Origin: Parvularcula sp039818345
Lineage (GTDB): Bacteria; Pseudomonadota; Alphaproteobacteria; Caulobacterales; Parvularculaceae
NCBI GenBank assembly: GCA_039818345.1
Contig: JBCBUC010000006.1
Span: 62,001 to 126,000, forward strand
Length of the DNA: 64,000 nt
Direction of reading: 5' to 3'
Below the pieces are notes generated by a model. The model made no database searches. It had not been told where the DNA came from and was given only the letters and a program-made list of their open reading frames with translations. Every line of letters begins with the position of its first letter. Positions within the stretch are counted from its first letter, which is position 1. A program made the translations under genes and the position numbers. Below, piece after piece: positions 24,427 through 33,995 of this stretch.

Positions 24427-24699
24427 ATGAACAAGAATGAATTCGTCGACGAAGTTGCAAGCAAATCGGACATGAGCAAAGCGCAAGCCGCCAAGGCTGT
24501 GGACGCTGTGTTCGATACGATCACAGAAGCGCTTCAAAACGGCGACGACGTCCGTCTCGTTGGCTTCGGCACCTTCTCATCGGCGCGCCGTGAAGCCCGT
24601 GAAGGCCGTAACCCGCGCACCGGCGAAACCATTCAAATTGCAGCCTCGATCCAACCGAAATTCTCGGCTGGTAAAGGCCTCAAGGACGCCCTCAACTAA
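24427..24699 (+). CDS. hupB: HU-family DNA-binding protein
   Basis: A 90-residue histone-like HU protein that bends and compacts DNA. The family signature GFGTFSSARREAREGRNPRTGE (about residues 47-68) and the C-terminal AGKGLKDALN are present. It follows lon, the usual alphaproteobacterial arrangement, although a chorismate mutase gene is inserted here. The last bases overlap the stop of the convergent glycosyltransferase gene. Confidence 0.96.
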   Translation: MNKNEFVDEVASKSDMSKAQAAKAVDAVFDTITEALQNGDDVRLVGFGTFSSARREAREGRNPRTGETIQIAASIQPKFSAGKGLKDALN

Positions 24700-25784
24700 A
24701 CGTTCTTTTCTGACTTTCGGAGAACCTCGGCCCTGGCCTCATCGATCACGGCCACGGTTCTCCGGATATCGAATAGTGACTCGGTGCGCTCTCGGCCACG
24801 CTTTTGAAGGTCCGTACGCATCGCAGGGTCATCGATCAATTGAAGCACCGATGTGCTGATGGTCTTAGCCGACACCTCCTCGATATAGAGTGCCGTGTCG
24901 CCGCTGACCTCCTTTAATCCCCCACGACCCGACGAGACGAGTGCAGCGCCGTAAGCGTTGGCTTCCATCGCTGTCCGTCCAAAGGTCTCTTCCCAAATGG
25001 ATGGCACCACAACAATGGCGGCCCGCGCGAACGCCGTCATCGTTTCTTCAAACGGTTTGTAGCCTGAGAAACGGAGATTGGGTGTGCGTTCTATCGCTTC
25101 GTGAAGCTGGGTATTGAAATCGGTGAACGAAGGATTGGTGGCGCCGATAACCTCAGCTTTCCAGTCAGGACGCTCGGCCAACACTTGGTGCATGGCTTCG
25201 ACAAATTCGAGCGAGCCTTTGTTCGGGATGAGACGCGCCGCGAAGAGGATCAATTGCTCCTTCTTCTGATCTTTTGCATGGTAGATGTGGCTATCGATGC
25301 CGTTATAGGCGACATAGGTGCGATCAGCGAGTTGCGGGAAATCATGGGCGAAACGGCTACGCGCAAACTCTGATACGATCGCGATCTTATCAAACCCTGC
25401 ATACTGACGGGTTCGCCACCATCGTTGAATTGGTCCCTTTGGTGTCTTGGTGTGGGAGTGCCGAAACAGCATGTTGGGGGTGTTGGGGAAGGCATGCGCG
25501 ATCGCGGAGCATGTCTTCATATGCTGCCGTGCTTCGATGAACCCAGGATTGATGTCGCGCAGGGCACGGATCACATGGCGCGGGTATTGATTAGCGCCGC
25601 CAGCCGCGGGGACGGGGCGAAAGGGTACATCGCTAAAGGGCGCGTCAGTCTCCCGACCAATCACAACGATTTGATCGCGAAACTGTGAATGCACCACGGC
25701 GTCGTAGATATCGAGTTCAATGGCGCCTGCCTTGGCGGGGCTAAATTGCCCACGCGGCGGGCAAACGATGGCCATGGTCGTCAT
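24696..25784 (-). CDS. Family 4 glycosyltransferase
   Basis: A 362-residue GT-B fold glycosyltransferase. The C-terminal half has the GT4 elements FAARLIPNKGSLEFVEAM (about residue 180) and VVPSIWEETFGRTAMEANAYGAALVSS with the E-x7-E motif (about 263-290). It presumably transfers a sugar from a nucleotide sugar to a surface glycan or lipid. No partner sugar genes are nearby. It is convergent and overlapping by three bases with the HU gene, and divergent from a TonB receptor. Confidence 0.85.
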   Translation of the reverse strand: MTTMAIVCPPRGQFSPAKAGAIELDIYDAVVHSQFRDQIVVIGRETDAPFSDVPFRPVPAAGGANQYPRHVIRALRDINPGFIEARQHMKTCSAIAHAFPNTPNMLFRHSHTKTPKGPIQRWWRTRQYAGFDKIAIVSEFARSRFAHDFPQLADRTYVAYNGIDSHIYHAKDQKKEQLILFAARLIPNKGSLEFVEAMHQVLAERPDWKAEVIGATNPSFTDFNTQLHEAIERTPNLRFSGYKPFEETMTAFARAAIVVVPSIWEETFGRTAMEANAYGAALVSSGRGGLKEVSGDTALYIEEVSAKTISTSVLQLIDDPAMRTDLQKRGRERTESLFDIRRTVAVIDEARAEVLRKSEKNV

Positions 25785-25926
25785 TGGCGATCCCTTTTTA
25801 TTCGTCGTTGGTCAGCGTGCCGCACCGGTGGCGATGGCAGATCATAGCCCTGTCACACAGCTGTAGCGAGGCTGTCACAACGCCCGCATAGGCGCCGAGA
25901 CGTTTTTTCACCAGGGGGTCCTCCGC

Positions 25927-28329
25927 ATGAAACGTCTTCTCATTACCTCGACAGCGCTTTGCACGTTGTCTGGCGCTGCTTTCGCGCAAACTAATATTGG
26001 TCCGGATGCGTCTTATGATGAGATCATTGTGACGGCGCAAAAACGCGACCAGGTCATCACTGACGTTCCCGCGGCGATCACAGCGTTTGCGCAAGACGAT
26101 CTTGATTACCTGGGTGTGCAGCAATTCGATGATCTCGCCGATTTCATTCCCGGTCTTGAGGTGCAGGAGCAGTCGGCCAACAATCCTGGATTTGTTATTC
26201 GCGGCATCACGTCGGACAGTGGCGCGGCGAACATCGAACCGCGCGTTTCGATCTTCCAAGACGGCGTATCCACCTCGCGTTCGCGGGGAAGCTTTGTGGA
26301 AGTCTTTGACACAGAGGTTGAAGTCCTCCGTGGTCCTCAACCGACTTTGTTTGGCCGTTCAGCGTTGATCGGTGCGATCGCACTCAACTCGATCAAGCCT
26401 GAGATCGGCGGCGCGCTTTCAGGTTACGCGCGGGCCGGGTACGGCAACCTCGATTACGTCTTCGGTGAAGCGGGCGTGAATATCCCGGTGGGCGACACGG
26501 CCGCTGTGCGGGTGGCTGGCCGCTATAAAAAACGCGACGGCTATATCGATAATTTGTCGGATCAGGATGATCTGCAGGGGTTCGAAACCGCCGCGATCCG
26601 TGCATCGTTACTCTGGGAGCCGGCGGAAAAGCTATCCGTCCACATCATTGGTAACTACCAAGAAGATGACAATCCGGGCACCTCGTTCAAATCAGGCACG
26701 TTCCGTCCAGCGGGCGGGAGCACCTCGCCTTATTCGGCGGCTGAGCTCAACGTTTTCGGTGGACCGATCTCTGAAAACAAAACTGAGCTGGGCCTTAACC
26801 GCCAACTTTGGAACGTTACGGGCCGGGTTGATTACGCGATCAACGATGTGCTGACGGTGACCTCGATCAGCAGCTACCGCGATTTTGACAGCGACGAGAT
26901 CTTTGATCCGGACGGTTTTGGCTACAACCTGTTTCTTTTCGCTGAGGACGCGGAAGGCGAGCAGTTCAGCCAAGAGCTACGCCTCAATTACGACGATGGC
27001 GGACGTCTTGCTGGTTTCGTCGGCGTTAACTACTTCGATGAAGAGGGTGAGCAGCGCGTGCCTCTCCGCTATGACGAGAGCATCGCCCAAGCGCTTCTAG
27101 GCGGTTTTCTCTTCACCGATCTTCCGGGTGTTGAACAAGACCCGCTTCCTCTTTCGTTGATCCCAACAACCAATGCGTCACCGGGTCCTTTGTTCGGTGC
27201 GCCTCTGGGCTTTTTCGAGGAAGAGTTCCGCAACACCTCGGACTCGCAGTCCTACGAGATTTTCGCTGACGCGACCTTCGCCCTGACGGATCGGTTGGAA
27301 CTGACCGGCGGTGTGCGGTACACGTATGACGACAAAGAGACTGGCCAGTCGGCGTTTTCAGCATCGGGTACTGGCAGCGCACTGACCGGGGCGGGCATCT
27401 TCCTTGCGACCGATGTGCTGACCGCTGATGGCCTTGGGTTCCGCGGTGATGATCTCGTCACGGCAGAAGATGAGTTCGAAGGCATCACCGGCCGTTTCGG
27501 CGCCAAGTACGACGTCACCGACGATTTCACGGTCTTTGCCAATTACGCCCGGGGCAGGCGTCCTGAGGTTCTCAACTACAACACAAGCCTCGTGCCGCTT
27601 GGTGTGACCGAGGAAGGTTTTGAGGAGATCGACGCGGAGACCGTCAACAGTTTCGAGGTTGGTGCACGCGGCACCTTCTTCGACAACACTCTTCGTGCAG
27701 ATGGCTCGTTCTACTATTACGACTATAACAACTTCCAGACCTCGGTGACCCTGGGCGTCGGTGATATCCAGACGGTCAATGCTGGTGGCGCGACCGCTTA
27801 CGGATTTGAAGGCACAGCCGTCTTCACACCGACCGATTGGCTTTCGGTCTTCGGCAATTATGCTTGGAACGACGCGACGTTCGATGATGAGAGTGACGAC
27901 GGTCAAGCGCAGGCCTTTGCTGGCAACCGGTTCCGTCTAGCGCCGGAGCACGCCTTGAGTGTTGGTGTGAACGGAATGCTTGAAACCGAGTACGGAACGT
28001 TCAGTCTCCGTCCGATCTATACTTATCGCTCAGAAATCTTTTTTGATGACGATAACGACCGGCAGATCGATGTTGACGGTGATGGGATCATCGACGTCAA
28101 TGGTGGTGATCTGTTCCAGGACGAAGTCCAAGAAGGTTTCGGTGTGCTCGACATTCGCGCCACCTGGACCTCGGTTGACGAGCGCTTCACGCTGGAAGTC
28201 TACGCTGAGAACGTGACCGACAAAGAGTATCTCCTCGATGCTGGTAACACGGGCGACGCTTTCGGTATCGCGACCTTCATCGCCGCGGCTCCTGCAACTT
28301 ATGGTTTCTACGTCTCGACCAAGTTCTAG
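25927..28329 (+). CDS. TonB-dependent outer-membrane receptor
   Basis: An 800-residue receptor with a signal peptide (about residues 1-20), TonB box-like DEIIVTAQKRDQVITDVPAAITAF, plug domain (VEVLRGPQPTLFGRSALIGAIALNS about residue 135) and a barrel that ends in an aromatic residue (YGFYVSTKF). It has the style of large receptors from oligotrophic alphaproteobacteria; the substrate is unknown. AGGGGG precedes the ATG. A terminator follows before pyrG. Confidence 0.92.
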   Translation: MKRLLITSTALCTLSGAAFAQTNIGPDASYDEIIVTAQKRDQVITDVPAAITAFAQDDLDYLGVQQFDDLADFIPGLEVQEQSANNPGFVIRGITSDSGAANIEPRVSIFQDGVSTSRSRGSFVEVFDTEVEVLRGPQPTLFGRSALIGAIALNSIKPEIGGALSGYARAGYGNLDYVFGEAGVNIPVGDTAAVRVAGRYKKRDGYIDNLSDQDDLQGFETAAIRASLLWEPAEKLSVHIIGNYQEDDNPGTSFKSGTFRPAGGSTSPYSAAELNVFGGPISENKTELGLNRQLWNVTGRVDYAINDVLTVTSISSYRDFDSDEIFDPDGFGYNLFLFAEDAEGEQFSQELRLNYDDGGRLAGFVGVNYFDEEGEQRVPLRYDESIAQALLGGFLFTDLPGVEQDPLPLSLIPTTNASPGPLFGAPLGFFEEEFRNTSDSQSYEIFADATFALTDRLELTGGVRYTYDDKETGQSAFSASGTGSALTGAGIFLATDVLTADGLGFRGDDLVTAEDEFEGITGRFGAKYDVTDDFTVFANYARGRRPEVLNYNTSLVPLGVTEEGFEEIDAETVNSFEVGARGTFFDNTLRADGSFYYYDYNNFQTSVTLGVGDIQTVNAGGATAYGFEGTAVFTPTDWLSVFGNYAWNDATFDDESDDGQAQAFAGNRFRLAPEHALSVGVNGMLETEYGTFSLRPIYTYRSEIFFDDDNDRQIDVDGDGIIDVNGGDLFQDEVQEGFGVLDIRATWTSVDERFTLEVYAENVTDKEYLLDAGNTGDAFGIATFIAAAPATYGFYVSTKF

Positions 28330-28357
28330 TCCCTCGAACTGAACCAAAACCAACGAA

Positions 28358-28390
28358 GGCCTCGGTCCCATCGGGTCCGGGGCTTTTTTA
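28358..28390 (+). terminator. Intrinsic terminator after the TonB receptor
   Basis: An imperfect GC-rich hairpin (GCCTCGGTCCC, loop, GGGTCCGGGGC, with one mismatch and one G-T pair) is followed by a run of T residues. It ends the receptor transcript before pyrG. Confidence 0.82.
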
Positions 28391-28439
28391 TGCAGGGCCG
28401 CTTGCCGAGGGGCCAGAGTCGGGCCTAAGGCGGCCTTCC

Positions 28440-30086
28440 ATGACGCGGTTTATTTTCATCACCGGCGGCGTGGTCTCTTCTCTTGGAAAAGGGGTGGCTT
28501 CAGCGGCACTCGGCGCGCTTTTGCAAGCGCGTGGCTATTCGGTGCGGCTTCGCAAGCTCGACCCCTACATCAATGTCGATCCAGGCACGATGAGCCCCTA
28601 CCAACACGGCGAAGTTTTCGTGACCGATGACGGGGCGGAGACCGACCTCGATCTTGGTCACTATGAGCGCTTCACCGGCGTCTCGGCGACGAAGGCTGAC
28701 AACATCACCACGGGCCAGATCTATAGCTCAGTGATCGAGAAGGAGCGCCGCGGCGACTATCTTGGCGCGACGGTTCAGGTGATCCCGCATATCACCGACG
28801 CAATCAAAGACTTCATCCGTTCAGAAGCGCTCGATGAAAACGGCAAGCCGGTCGATTTTCTTCTATGTGAGATCGGCGGCACGGTCGGCGATATCGAAGG
28901 CTTGCCGTTTTTTGAAGCCATTCGTCAGTTTGGAAATGATGTCGACCGTGGTCAGGCGATCTTCATCCACCTCACCCTCATGCCCTATATTGCGGTGGCC
29001 GGGGAGATGAAGACCAAACCGACCCAGCACTCGGTGAAAGAGCTTCGCTCCATCGGTATCCAGCCTGATATCCTCCTTGTACGGGCTGATCGTGAAGTGC
29101 CCCAGGGCGAGAAGCGCAAGATCGCGCAGTTCTGCAACGTGCGTGAGAGCGCTGTGATCCAAGCGATGAATTCGCGCAGTATCTATGAGGTGCCGCTGGA
29201 TTACCACGCCGAGGGCTTCGACGACGAAGTGCTTGCAGCCTTTGCAATCAAAGATGCACCAGAGCCTGACTTGACGCGTTGGCAGGATATCACCAAGCGC
29301 ATCACCGCCCCTGACGGTGAGGTTCGTATCGCGGTCGTTGGCAAATACACCGTGCTCAAAGATGCGTACAAGTCACTGATCGAAGCGCTGGCCCATGGCG
29401 GTATTGCGAACAATGTCCGTGTCGAGCTTGATTGGATCGACTCGAGTGTCTTCACGTCGGAAGAAGCGGCGCAGCAGCGGCTTGCCGATGTGCACGGAAT
29501 TTTGGTGCCTGGCGGCTTTGGCGAACGTGGCTCGGAAGGCAAGATCCGGGCAGCGCATTTTGCGCGAACCAAGGGCATTCCTTACTTTGGGATCTGTTTT
29601 GGTATGCAGATGGCGGTGGTTGAGGCGGCGCGCAGTGTGTTGGGCCATCCCGCAGCGACGAGCTCTGAGTTCTCCGAAGGCGGAGAGCATGTCGTTGGTT
29701 TGATGACCGAATGGATGAAGGGGAACACCCTCGAAGAGCGTGCGTCGGATAGCGATCTTGGCGGCACGATGCGGCTTGGCGCCTATGAAGCGCAATTGTC
29801 GCCGGGCTCGAAAGTGCGAGAAATCTACGGTCAGGACACGATCTTTGAGCGTCACCGCCACCGCTACGAAGTCCAGATGGGTCTTGAGGAGGCGTTTTCA
29901 GCGCACGGCATTCATTTCACCGGTCGCTCACCGGATGGGCACCTCCCTGAAATCATGGAGATCGAGGACCACCCTTGGTTCATCGCGGTGCAGTTCCACC
30001 CGGAGCTTAAGTCTCGCCCCTTCGAACCGCACCCACTTTTTGCCAGCTACATCGAAGCCGCGCTCAAGCGTTCGCGGCTCGTTTAA
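28440..30086 (+). CDS. pyrG: CTP synthase
   Basis: A 548-residue CTP synthase that aminates UTP to CTP with glutamine and ATP. The N-terminal synthetase domain begins TRFIFITGGVVSSLGKGV. The C-terminal glutaminase domain has the nucleophile Cys in GICFGMQMA (about residue 387) and the His-Pro-Glu of QFHPELKSRP (about 521). Full length for the family. Its stop codon overlaps that of a convergent small exported protein. Confidence 0.98.
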   Translation: MTRFIFITGGVVSSLGKGVASAALGALLQARGYSVRLRKLDPYINVDPGTMSPYQHGEVFVTDDGAETDLDLGHYERFTGVSATKADNITTGQIYSSVIEKERRGDYLGATVQVIPHITDAIKDFIRSEALDENGKPVDFLLCEIGGTVGDIEGLPFFEAIRQFGNDVDRGQAIFIHLTLMPYIAVAGEMKTKPTQHSVKELRSIGIQPDILLVRADREVPQGEKRKIAQFCNVRESAVIQAMNSRSIYEVPLDYHAEGFDDEVLAAFAIKDAPEPDLTRWQDITKRITAPDGEVRIAVVGKYTVLKDAYKSLIEALAHGGIANNVRVELDWIDSSVFTSEEAAQQRLADVHGILVPGGFGERGSEGKIRAAHFARTKGIPYFGICFGMQMAVVEAARSVLGHPAATSSEFSEGGEHVVGLMTEWMKGNTLEERASDSDLGGTMRLGAYEAQLSPGSKVREIYGQDTIFERHRHRYEVQMGLEEAFSAHGIHFTGRSPDGHLPEIMEIEDHPWFIAVQFHPELKSRPFEPHPLFASYIEAALKRSRLV

Positions 30087-30415
30087 ACCTCAACCCCGGC
30101 GACCCGCGGCGCTTCCATGCCGAGGCGCTCCATCGCTTCTGCACGGAGATTGTTTTTCCGCTCGGTGCTGAGCTGCATGAACTGCATCCCACCATGGTCG
30201 CGTTCGGTTTCCCAAATATCGGCCGCGACAAGATCGATGATTTCCCGCTGCTCCGATGTGAGCTGCGACCACGACGCGGCATAACGAATGCGCGCGGTGT
30301 CGGGGAACTCTGACACGTTCGAGACAGAGCGCAGGCTCGCCGCATCCATTTGCTCGGCTTGAGCGGCCCCACCCAAAAACAATGCTAGGCCCATGGCCCA
30401 GAAGACATACTTCAT
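30083..30415 (-). CDS. Small exported protein of unknown function
   Basis: A 110-residue protein with a clear signal peptide (about residues 1-20, ending AAQAEQ), then a helical, charged mature region without Cys or recognisable motif. I do not recognise a family. It is convergent with pyrG and shares stop-codon bases with it. Probably periplasmic. Confidence 0.65.
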   Translation of the reverse strand: MKYVFWAMGLALFLGGAAQAEQMDAASLRSVSNVSEFPDTARIRYAASWSQLTSEQREIIDLVAADIWETERDHGGMQFMQLSTERKNNLRAEAMERLGMEAPRVAGVEV

Positions 30416-30601
30416 ACCAACACCCCCAAAGTGTTACTCATTCACTTATCGAGGGGGTGTGAGTTTTCGCTAACTCCTGACGCGCAAAATTGAGCGATTG
30501 CTGTTCACCTTATGACAGCTTGGGTTAACGACGATCTTTGCGCTTGTCAGAGAAGCTGGTGTCCTTTATGCGGCGCGGCTTACCGGATTCTGGAGTGACG
30601 A

Positions 30602-30784
30602 ATGGCCGTCCCAAAGAGTAAAATCACCAAGTCGCGCCGCGGCATGCGCCGCAGCCACGATGCCCTTGAGCGCGCGTCCTACATCGAGGACCAGCAAACA
30701 GGAAATCTGCGCCGCAACCATCATATCGACCTCAAGGCTGGCACCTATAACGGTCGCCAAGTGTTGCCGCCGCAGGACGATTAA
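30602..30784 (+). CDS. rpmF: 50S ribosomal protein L32
   Basis: A 60-residue L32 with the family start MAVPKSKITKSRRGMRRSHDAL and the basic central LRRNHHIDLKAGTYNGRQV. The zinc cysteines found in some L32 proteins are absent, as is usual in alphaproteobacteria. GGAG precedes the ATG. Confidence 0.97.
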   Translation: MAVPKSKITKSRRGMRRSHDALERASYIEDQQTGNLRRNHHIDLKAGTYNGRQVLPPQDD

Positions 30785-30792
30785 GCGCGACT

Positions 30793-30827
30793 TTTGCCAA
30801 CAGGGTTAAGCTTTCCCGGTTGGCAAA
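30793..30827. repeat. Inverted repeat after rpmF
   Basis: TTTGCCAAC and GTTGGCAAA form perfect 9-base arms around 17 bases between rpmF and eno. There is no T tract, so it may be a weak or factor-assisted terminator or a leader structure of eno. Confidence 0.4.
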
Positions 30828-30912
30828 GTGAACAACGGGTGAGGGCGACGAAAGCTTGCTTTCACTCCATCCGCAAAGCTGGCATGGGCTCCTCACAATT
30901 CAGGAGACCCCC

Positions 30913-32187
30913 ATGCAATCGATCGCCGACATTCTAGCCCGAGAGATCCTCGACAGCCGCGGTTTTCCCACCGTGGAAGTTGACGTTGTAACCGCTGATG
31001 GCGCCATGGGGCGCGCAGCGGTGCCTTCTGGCGCGTCAACCGGCATGCATGAAGCCCATGAGCGCCGTGATGGTAGTGAGCGTTATCTGGGCAAAGGGGT
31101 CCGTGATGCGGTGACGGCGATCCAGACGGAAGTCTCGAAAGTTCTTATCGGCGTCGATACCACCGAGCAGGTCTTTATCGACCGGACGATGAACGAGCTT
31201 GATGGTACCGCCAACAAAAGCCGCATCGGTGCCAATGCTATCCTCGGCGTCAGCCTCGCTGTTGCCAAGGCGGCGGCGGAGTATCATGACCTGCCGCTCT
31301 TCCGCTATTTGGGTGGCCCATCGGCAACGACCCTCCCTGTACCGATGATGAATATTCTTAATGGCGGGGCGCATGCGGACAACCCCGTCGACATCCAAGA
31401 GTTCATGATCATGCCGGTGGGCGCGGACAGCTTCTCTGAAGCCCTCCGCATGGGCGCAGAGGTGTTCCATGCCCTCAAAAAAGCGCTCAAGGCCGATGGT
31501 ATGGGCACCAATGTGGGTGATGAGGGCGGGTTTGCGCCGAACATCTCTTCCTCGCGCCACGCGTTGGATCTCATCATGGGTGCAATCGAGGCAGCAGGTC
31601 TGAAGCCGGGTTCCGACATGGTGTTGGCGCTCGATGTCGCCTCGACGGAATTCTTCAAGGATGGTCAGTACACCCTCGCCGGTGAGAATCAGACCCTCGA
31701 TGCTGGCGGCATGGCAAGCTATCTCGCTGGCCTTGCCAAGGATTACCCGATCAAATCGATCGAGGACGGCATGGCCGAAGACGACTGGGACGGCTGGGTC
31801 GAGCTGACCCGTCAGGTTGGCGACAGCGTGCAGCTTGTCGGCGATGATCTTTTCGTGACCAATCCGAAGCGTCTCGCAACCGGCATTGAAAAGAGTGCGG
31901 GTAATGCGATTTTGGTCAAGGTCAATCAAATCGGTACCCTGACGGAGACTTTTGAGGCCGTCGATATGGCCCACAAAGCAGGCTTTAAGGCCGTCATGTC
32001 TCACCGTTCAGGTGAGACTGAGGACACAACGATTGCTGATCTCGCGGTCGCCACAGGTTGTGGTCAGATCAAAACGGGCTCCCTCGCGCGCTCTGACAGA
32101 ACGGCGAAGTACAACCAGCTTTTGCGGATCGAAGAGGCACTTGGGCCCTCAGCACACTATCCGGGTGCTGACATCCTTAAAGGTTAA
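30913..32187 (+). CDS. eno: Enolase
   Basis: A 424-residue phosphopyruvate hydratase of glycolysis. Landmarks are AVPSGASTGMHEAHE (mobile loop 1), the magnesium ligands in LALDVASTEF and SIEDGMAEDDW, and the signature LVKVNQIGTLTETFEAV followed by SHRSGETEDTTIADLAV. An upstream in-frame start at 30856 exists, but the ATG at 30913 with CAGGAGA is the family start. A hairpin follows before ftsB. Confidence 0.98.
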   Translation: MQSIADILAREILDSRGFPTVEVDVVTADGAMGRAAVPSGASTGMHEAHERRDGSERYLGKGVRDAVTAIQTEVSKVLIGVDTTEQVFIDRTMNELDGTANKSRIGANAILGVSLAVAKAAAEYHDLPLFRYLGGPSATTLPVPMMNILNGGAHADNPVDIQEFMIMPVGADSFSEALRMGAEVFHALKKALKADGMGTNVGDEGGFAPNISSSRHALDLIMGAIEAAGLKPGSDMVLALDVASTEFFKDGQYTLAGENQTLDAGGMASYLAGLAKDYPIKSIEDGMAEDDWDGWVELTRQVGDSVQLVGDDLFVTNPKRLATGIEKSAGNAILVKVNQIGTLTETFEAVDMAHKAGFKAVMSHRSGETEDTTIADLAVATGCGQIKTGSLARSDRTAKYNQLLRIEEALGPSAHYPGADILKG

Positions 32188-32198
32188 TCAGACATCGG

Positions 32199-32236
32199 TA
32201 CGGCGCTGATAAAAAATGTCAGCGCCGTAAGATTTT
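32199..32236 (+). terminator. Hairpin between eno and ftsB
   Basis: A perfect 11-bp stem (TACGGCGCTGA / TCAGCGCCGTA) with a 9-base loop is followed by AGATTTT. The T tract is short, so termination may be partial and allow readthrough into ftsB. Confidence 0.65.
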
Positions 32237-32284
32237 GGTAACGCTGCTTGGCGAAGGGTGAGTCGTCGAAAGGACTTCATCCCT

Positions 32285-32674
32285 ATGCTGAATATTCGTG
32301 CCATCCTTACACAATCTGTTGTGCCTGCAGCCCTCATCGTGGGCACGGCCTACCAGATCTTGTTGGGTATCAATGGCCCGGATGGATTGCGGCGGGCAGA
32401 ACACCTGGCGATGGTGAAGGCAGAACGCGCACTTCAAGTTGAAATGCTCAAGCTCGAACGCGTGCGTTTGGAAGAACGTGCTGACCGTTTGGTGCTGTCA
32501 TCGCTTGATGAAGACCTTCTTGAGGTGCAGGCGCGCGCCAATCTTGGGCATATGCGTCCCGGCGAATACCGGATTTCCCTCTCAGAGCTCGATGCTGTGG
32601 CGGCCACCCCCGTTGGCCATGAGCAGCAGCTGACCAGCCTGATCGCGGTTTCTCTCCTTAATACCGGCGTCTGA
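32285..32674 (+). CDS. ftsB: FtsB/DivIC-family septum formation protein
   Basis: A 129-residue protein with one N-terminal membrane helix (about residues 10-30), a coiled-coil segment (about 38-75, LRRAEHLAMVKAERALQVEMLKLERVRLEERADRL) and the short FtsB-like motif DLLEVQARANLGHMRPGEY. It would join the FtsQLB complex in cell division. Placement after eno is normal for alphaproteobacteria. The ATG at 32285 follows AAAGGA; a GTG at 32258 is possible but lacks a good site. Confidence 0.85.
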   Translation: MLNIRAILTQSVVPAALIVGTAYQILLGINGPDGLRRAEHLAMVKAERALQVEMLKLERVRLEERADRLVLSSLDEDLLEVQARANLGHMRPGEYRISLSELDAVAATPVGHEQQLTSLIAVSLLNTGV

Positions 32675-32705
32675 ACCTCGACGGACCAACCCGCCACCAA
32701 GAGCG

Positions 32706-33911
32706 TCAGGTTGGAACAGACGATGGTCTTGATGGGGGTAAAGCGAAGAGGAGGACCGGAGAGATCGTGAACACGATGAACGAGGTCACAAGCAGCTCCA
32801 TCATCCCGCGCTCGACATAGGGTGCGGTGACGGCGGTTCCGACCGCCGTGCCAACAAAGGCAAAAAGCAACAAGATTGCCGCTGCTCGCGCTTCATTGCC
32901 CTCGGATACCGCCAGTGCCTGATTAAATCCTGGTGGCGCACGTAAGCCGAACCCGGCGTTCACCAGCACGAACATCAAGATATAGATGGTGACATTATCG
33001 GACCCTGTGAGCCGTGTAAGGATCATCAAAAGCATTCCTACCGATGACATGACTGAGCCAAAAATGATCACTTGCTCATCACCAAAGCGCTTGGTGAAAA
33101 AGCCTGCGGTGTTCGCACAAACCGCAAAGAAGAAGATCCCTGAGATTTGCATCACGATGAAACGCTGAACGCCCAGTCCAAAGACGTGCACCATCACCGC
33201 GGGCATGCCGAAGACAAAAATCAACAATCCCGCCAGCGACGCCGCGTGGCTCAAGCTATATCGCCAATAGACGATGTTGCGCATAAGGCTGCGGTAGGTA
33301 CCAGCATGCCCCCTGATCTGAAGGCTTGGCGCGGCTCTTCGGATGATCAGCAAAAGAACGATTGTGCCAAGAGCGAGCACAAAAAGGAGGTAGAAAGAGC
33401 TTGTCCAGCCAAAACTGGCCAGGAGCCAAAGCCCCATAATCGGCGCAAGGGCAGGGATCATCGATTCAAACGTTGCCAGCAAACCAAAGACCCGCACGAC
33501 GGCGCCTTCAGGCACGAGAAATCTAATCCAGACAGGTGCGAACACTGCCGGTGCGGCGCCGAGCAGTCCTTGAAAAAAGCGGCAGATCGTCAGGATGGGA
33601 ATGCTTTCCGCCCGCGTGGCGACGAGGCTCGCGATGGCAAATCCAAACAAGCAGACGAGCAGCAATGTCACCTGATTGGTGCGGGACCCCGCTTCACCCC
33701 ATAGAATAAGACCAATCGCGATACCGAACGTGTAACTGGCAAGAACGCCTTGTGCCATGGCCTGGGTACCGCCGAGGATATCGGGCAACGATGGCACCGC
33801 CGGCAAGACGAGGTCCGTTCCGGCAAGCCCTAAGATCGTTCCCGCCAACGCAGCGCAAAGCGCACTGGCGGCGATCAACCTACTCATTGTGCTGTCTGTT
33901 TGGGTGTTCAT
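32706..33911 (-). CDS. MFS transporter, Bcr/CflA-like drug efflux type
   Basis: A 401-residue transporter with about 12 membrane helices, resembling the DHA1 drug:H+ antiporters (ADLVLPAVPSLP-like motif GTDLVLPAVPSLPDILGG near residue 31 and RFFQGLLGAAPAVFAPVWIRFL near 111). It probably exports small compounds. The gene lies where alphaproteobacteria usually carry pdh genes, between ftsB and lipA, in reverse orientation, with an XRE regulator just upstream on the same strand. Confidence 0.83.
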   Translation of the reverse strand: MNTQTDSTMSRLIAASALCAALAGTILGLAGTDLVLPAVPSLPDILGGTQAMAQGVLASYTFGIAIGLILWGEAGSRTNQVTLLLVCLFGFAIASLVATRAESIPILTICRFFQGLLGAAPAVFAPVWIRFLVPEGAVVRVFGLLATFESMIPALAPIMGLWLLASFGWTSSFYLLFVLALGTIVLLLIIRRAAPSLQIRGHAGTYRSLMRNIVYWRYSLSHAASLAGLLIFVFGMPAVMVHVFGLGVQRFIVMQISGIFFFAVCANTAGFFTKRFGDEQVIIFGSVMSSVGMLLMILTRLTGSDNVTIYILMFVLVNAGFGLRAPPGFNQALAVSEGNEARAAAILLLFAFVGTAVGTAVTAPYVERGMMELLVTSFIVFTISPVLLFALPPSRPSSVPT

Positions 33912-33995
33912 GAGAAGAGCCGCCGTCCATCGTGACGACCGCCCTAGCAGCTTCGATCGATCACCACGATGTCTAAAGCATACAGAGGTTGCCGA

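Noticed and set aside
31036..32004. A 322-codon minus-strand frame
   Set aside because: It is antisense to enolase and has no ribosome site or family resemblance.
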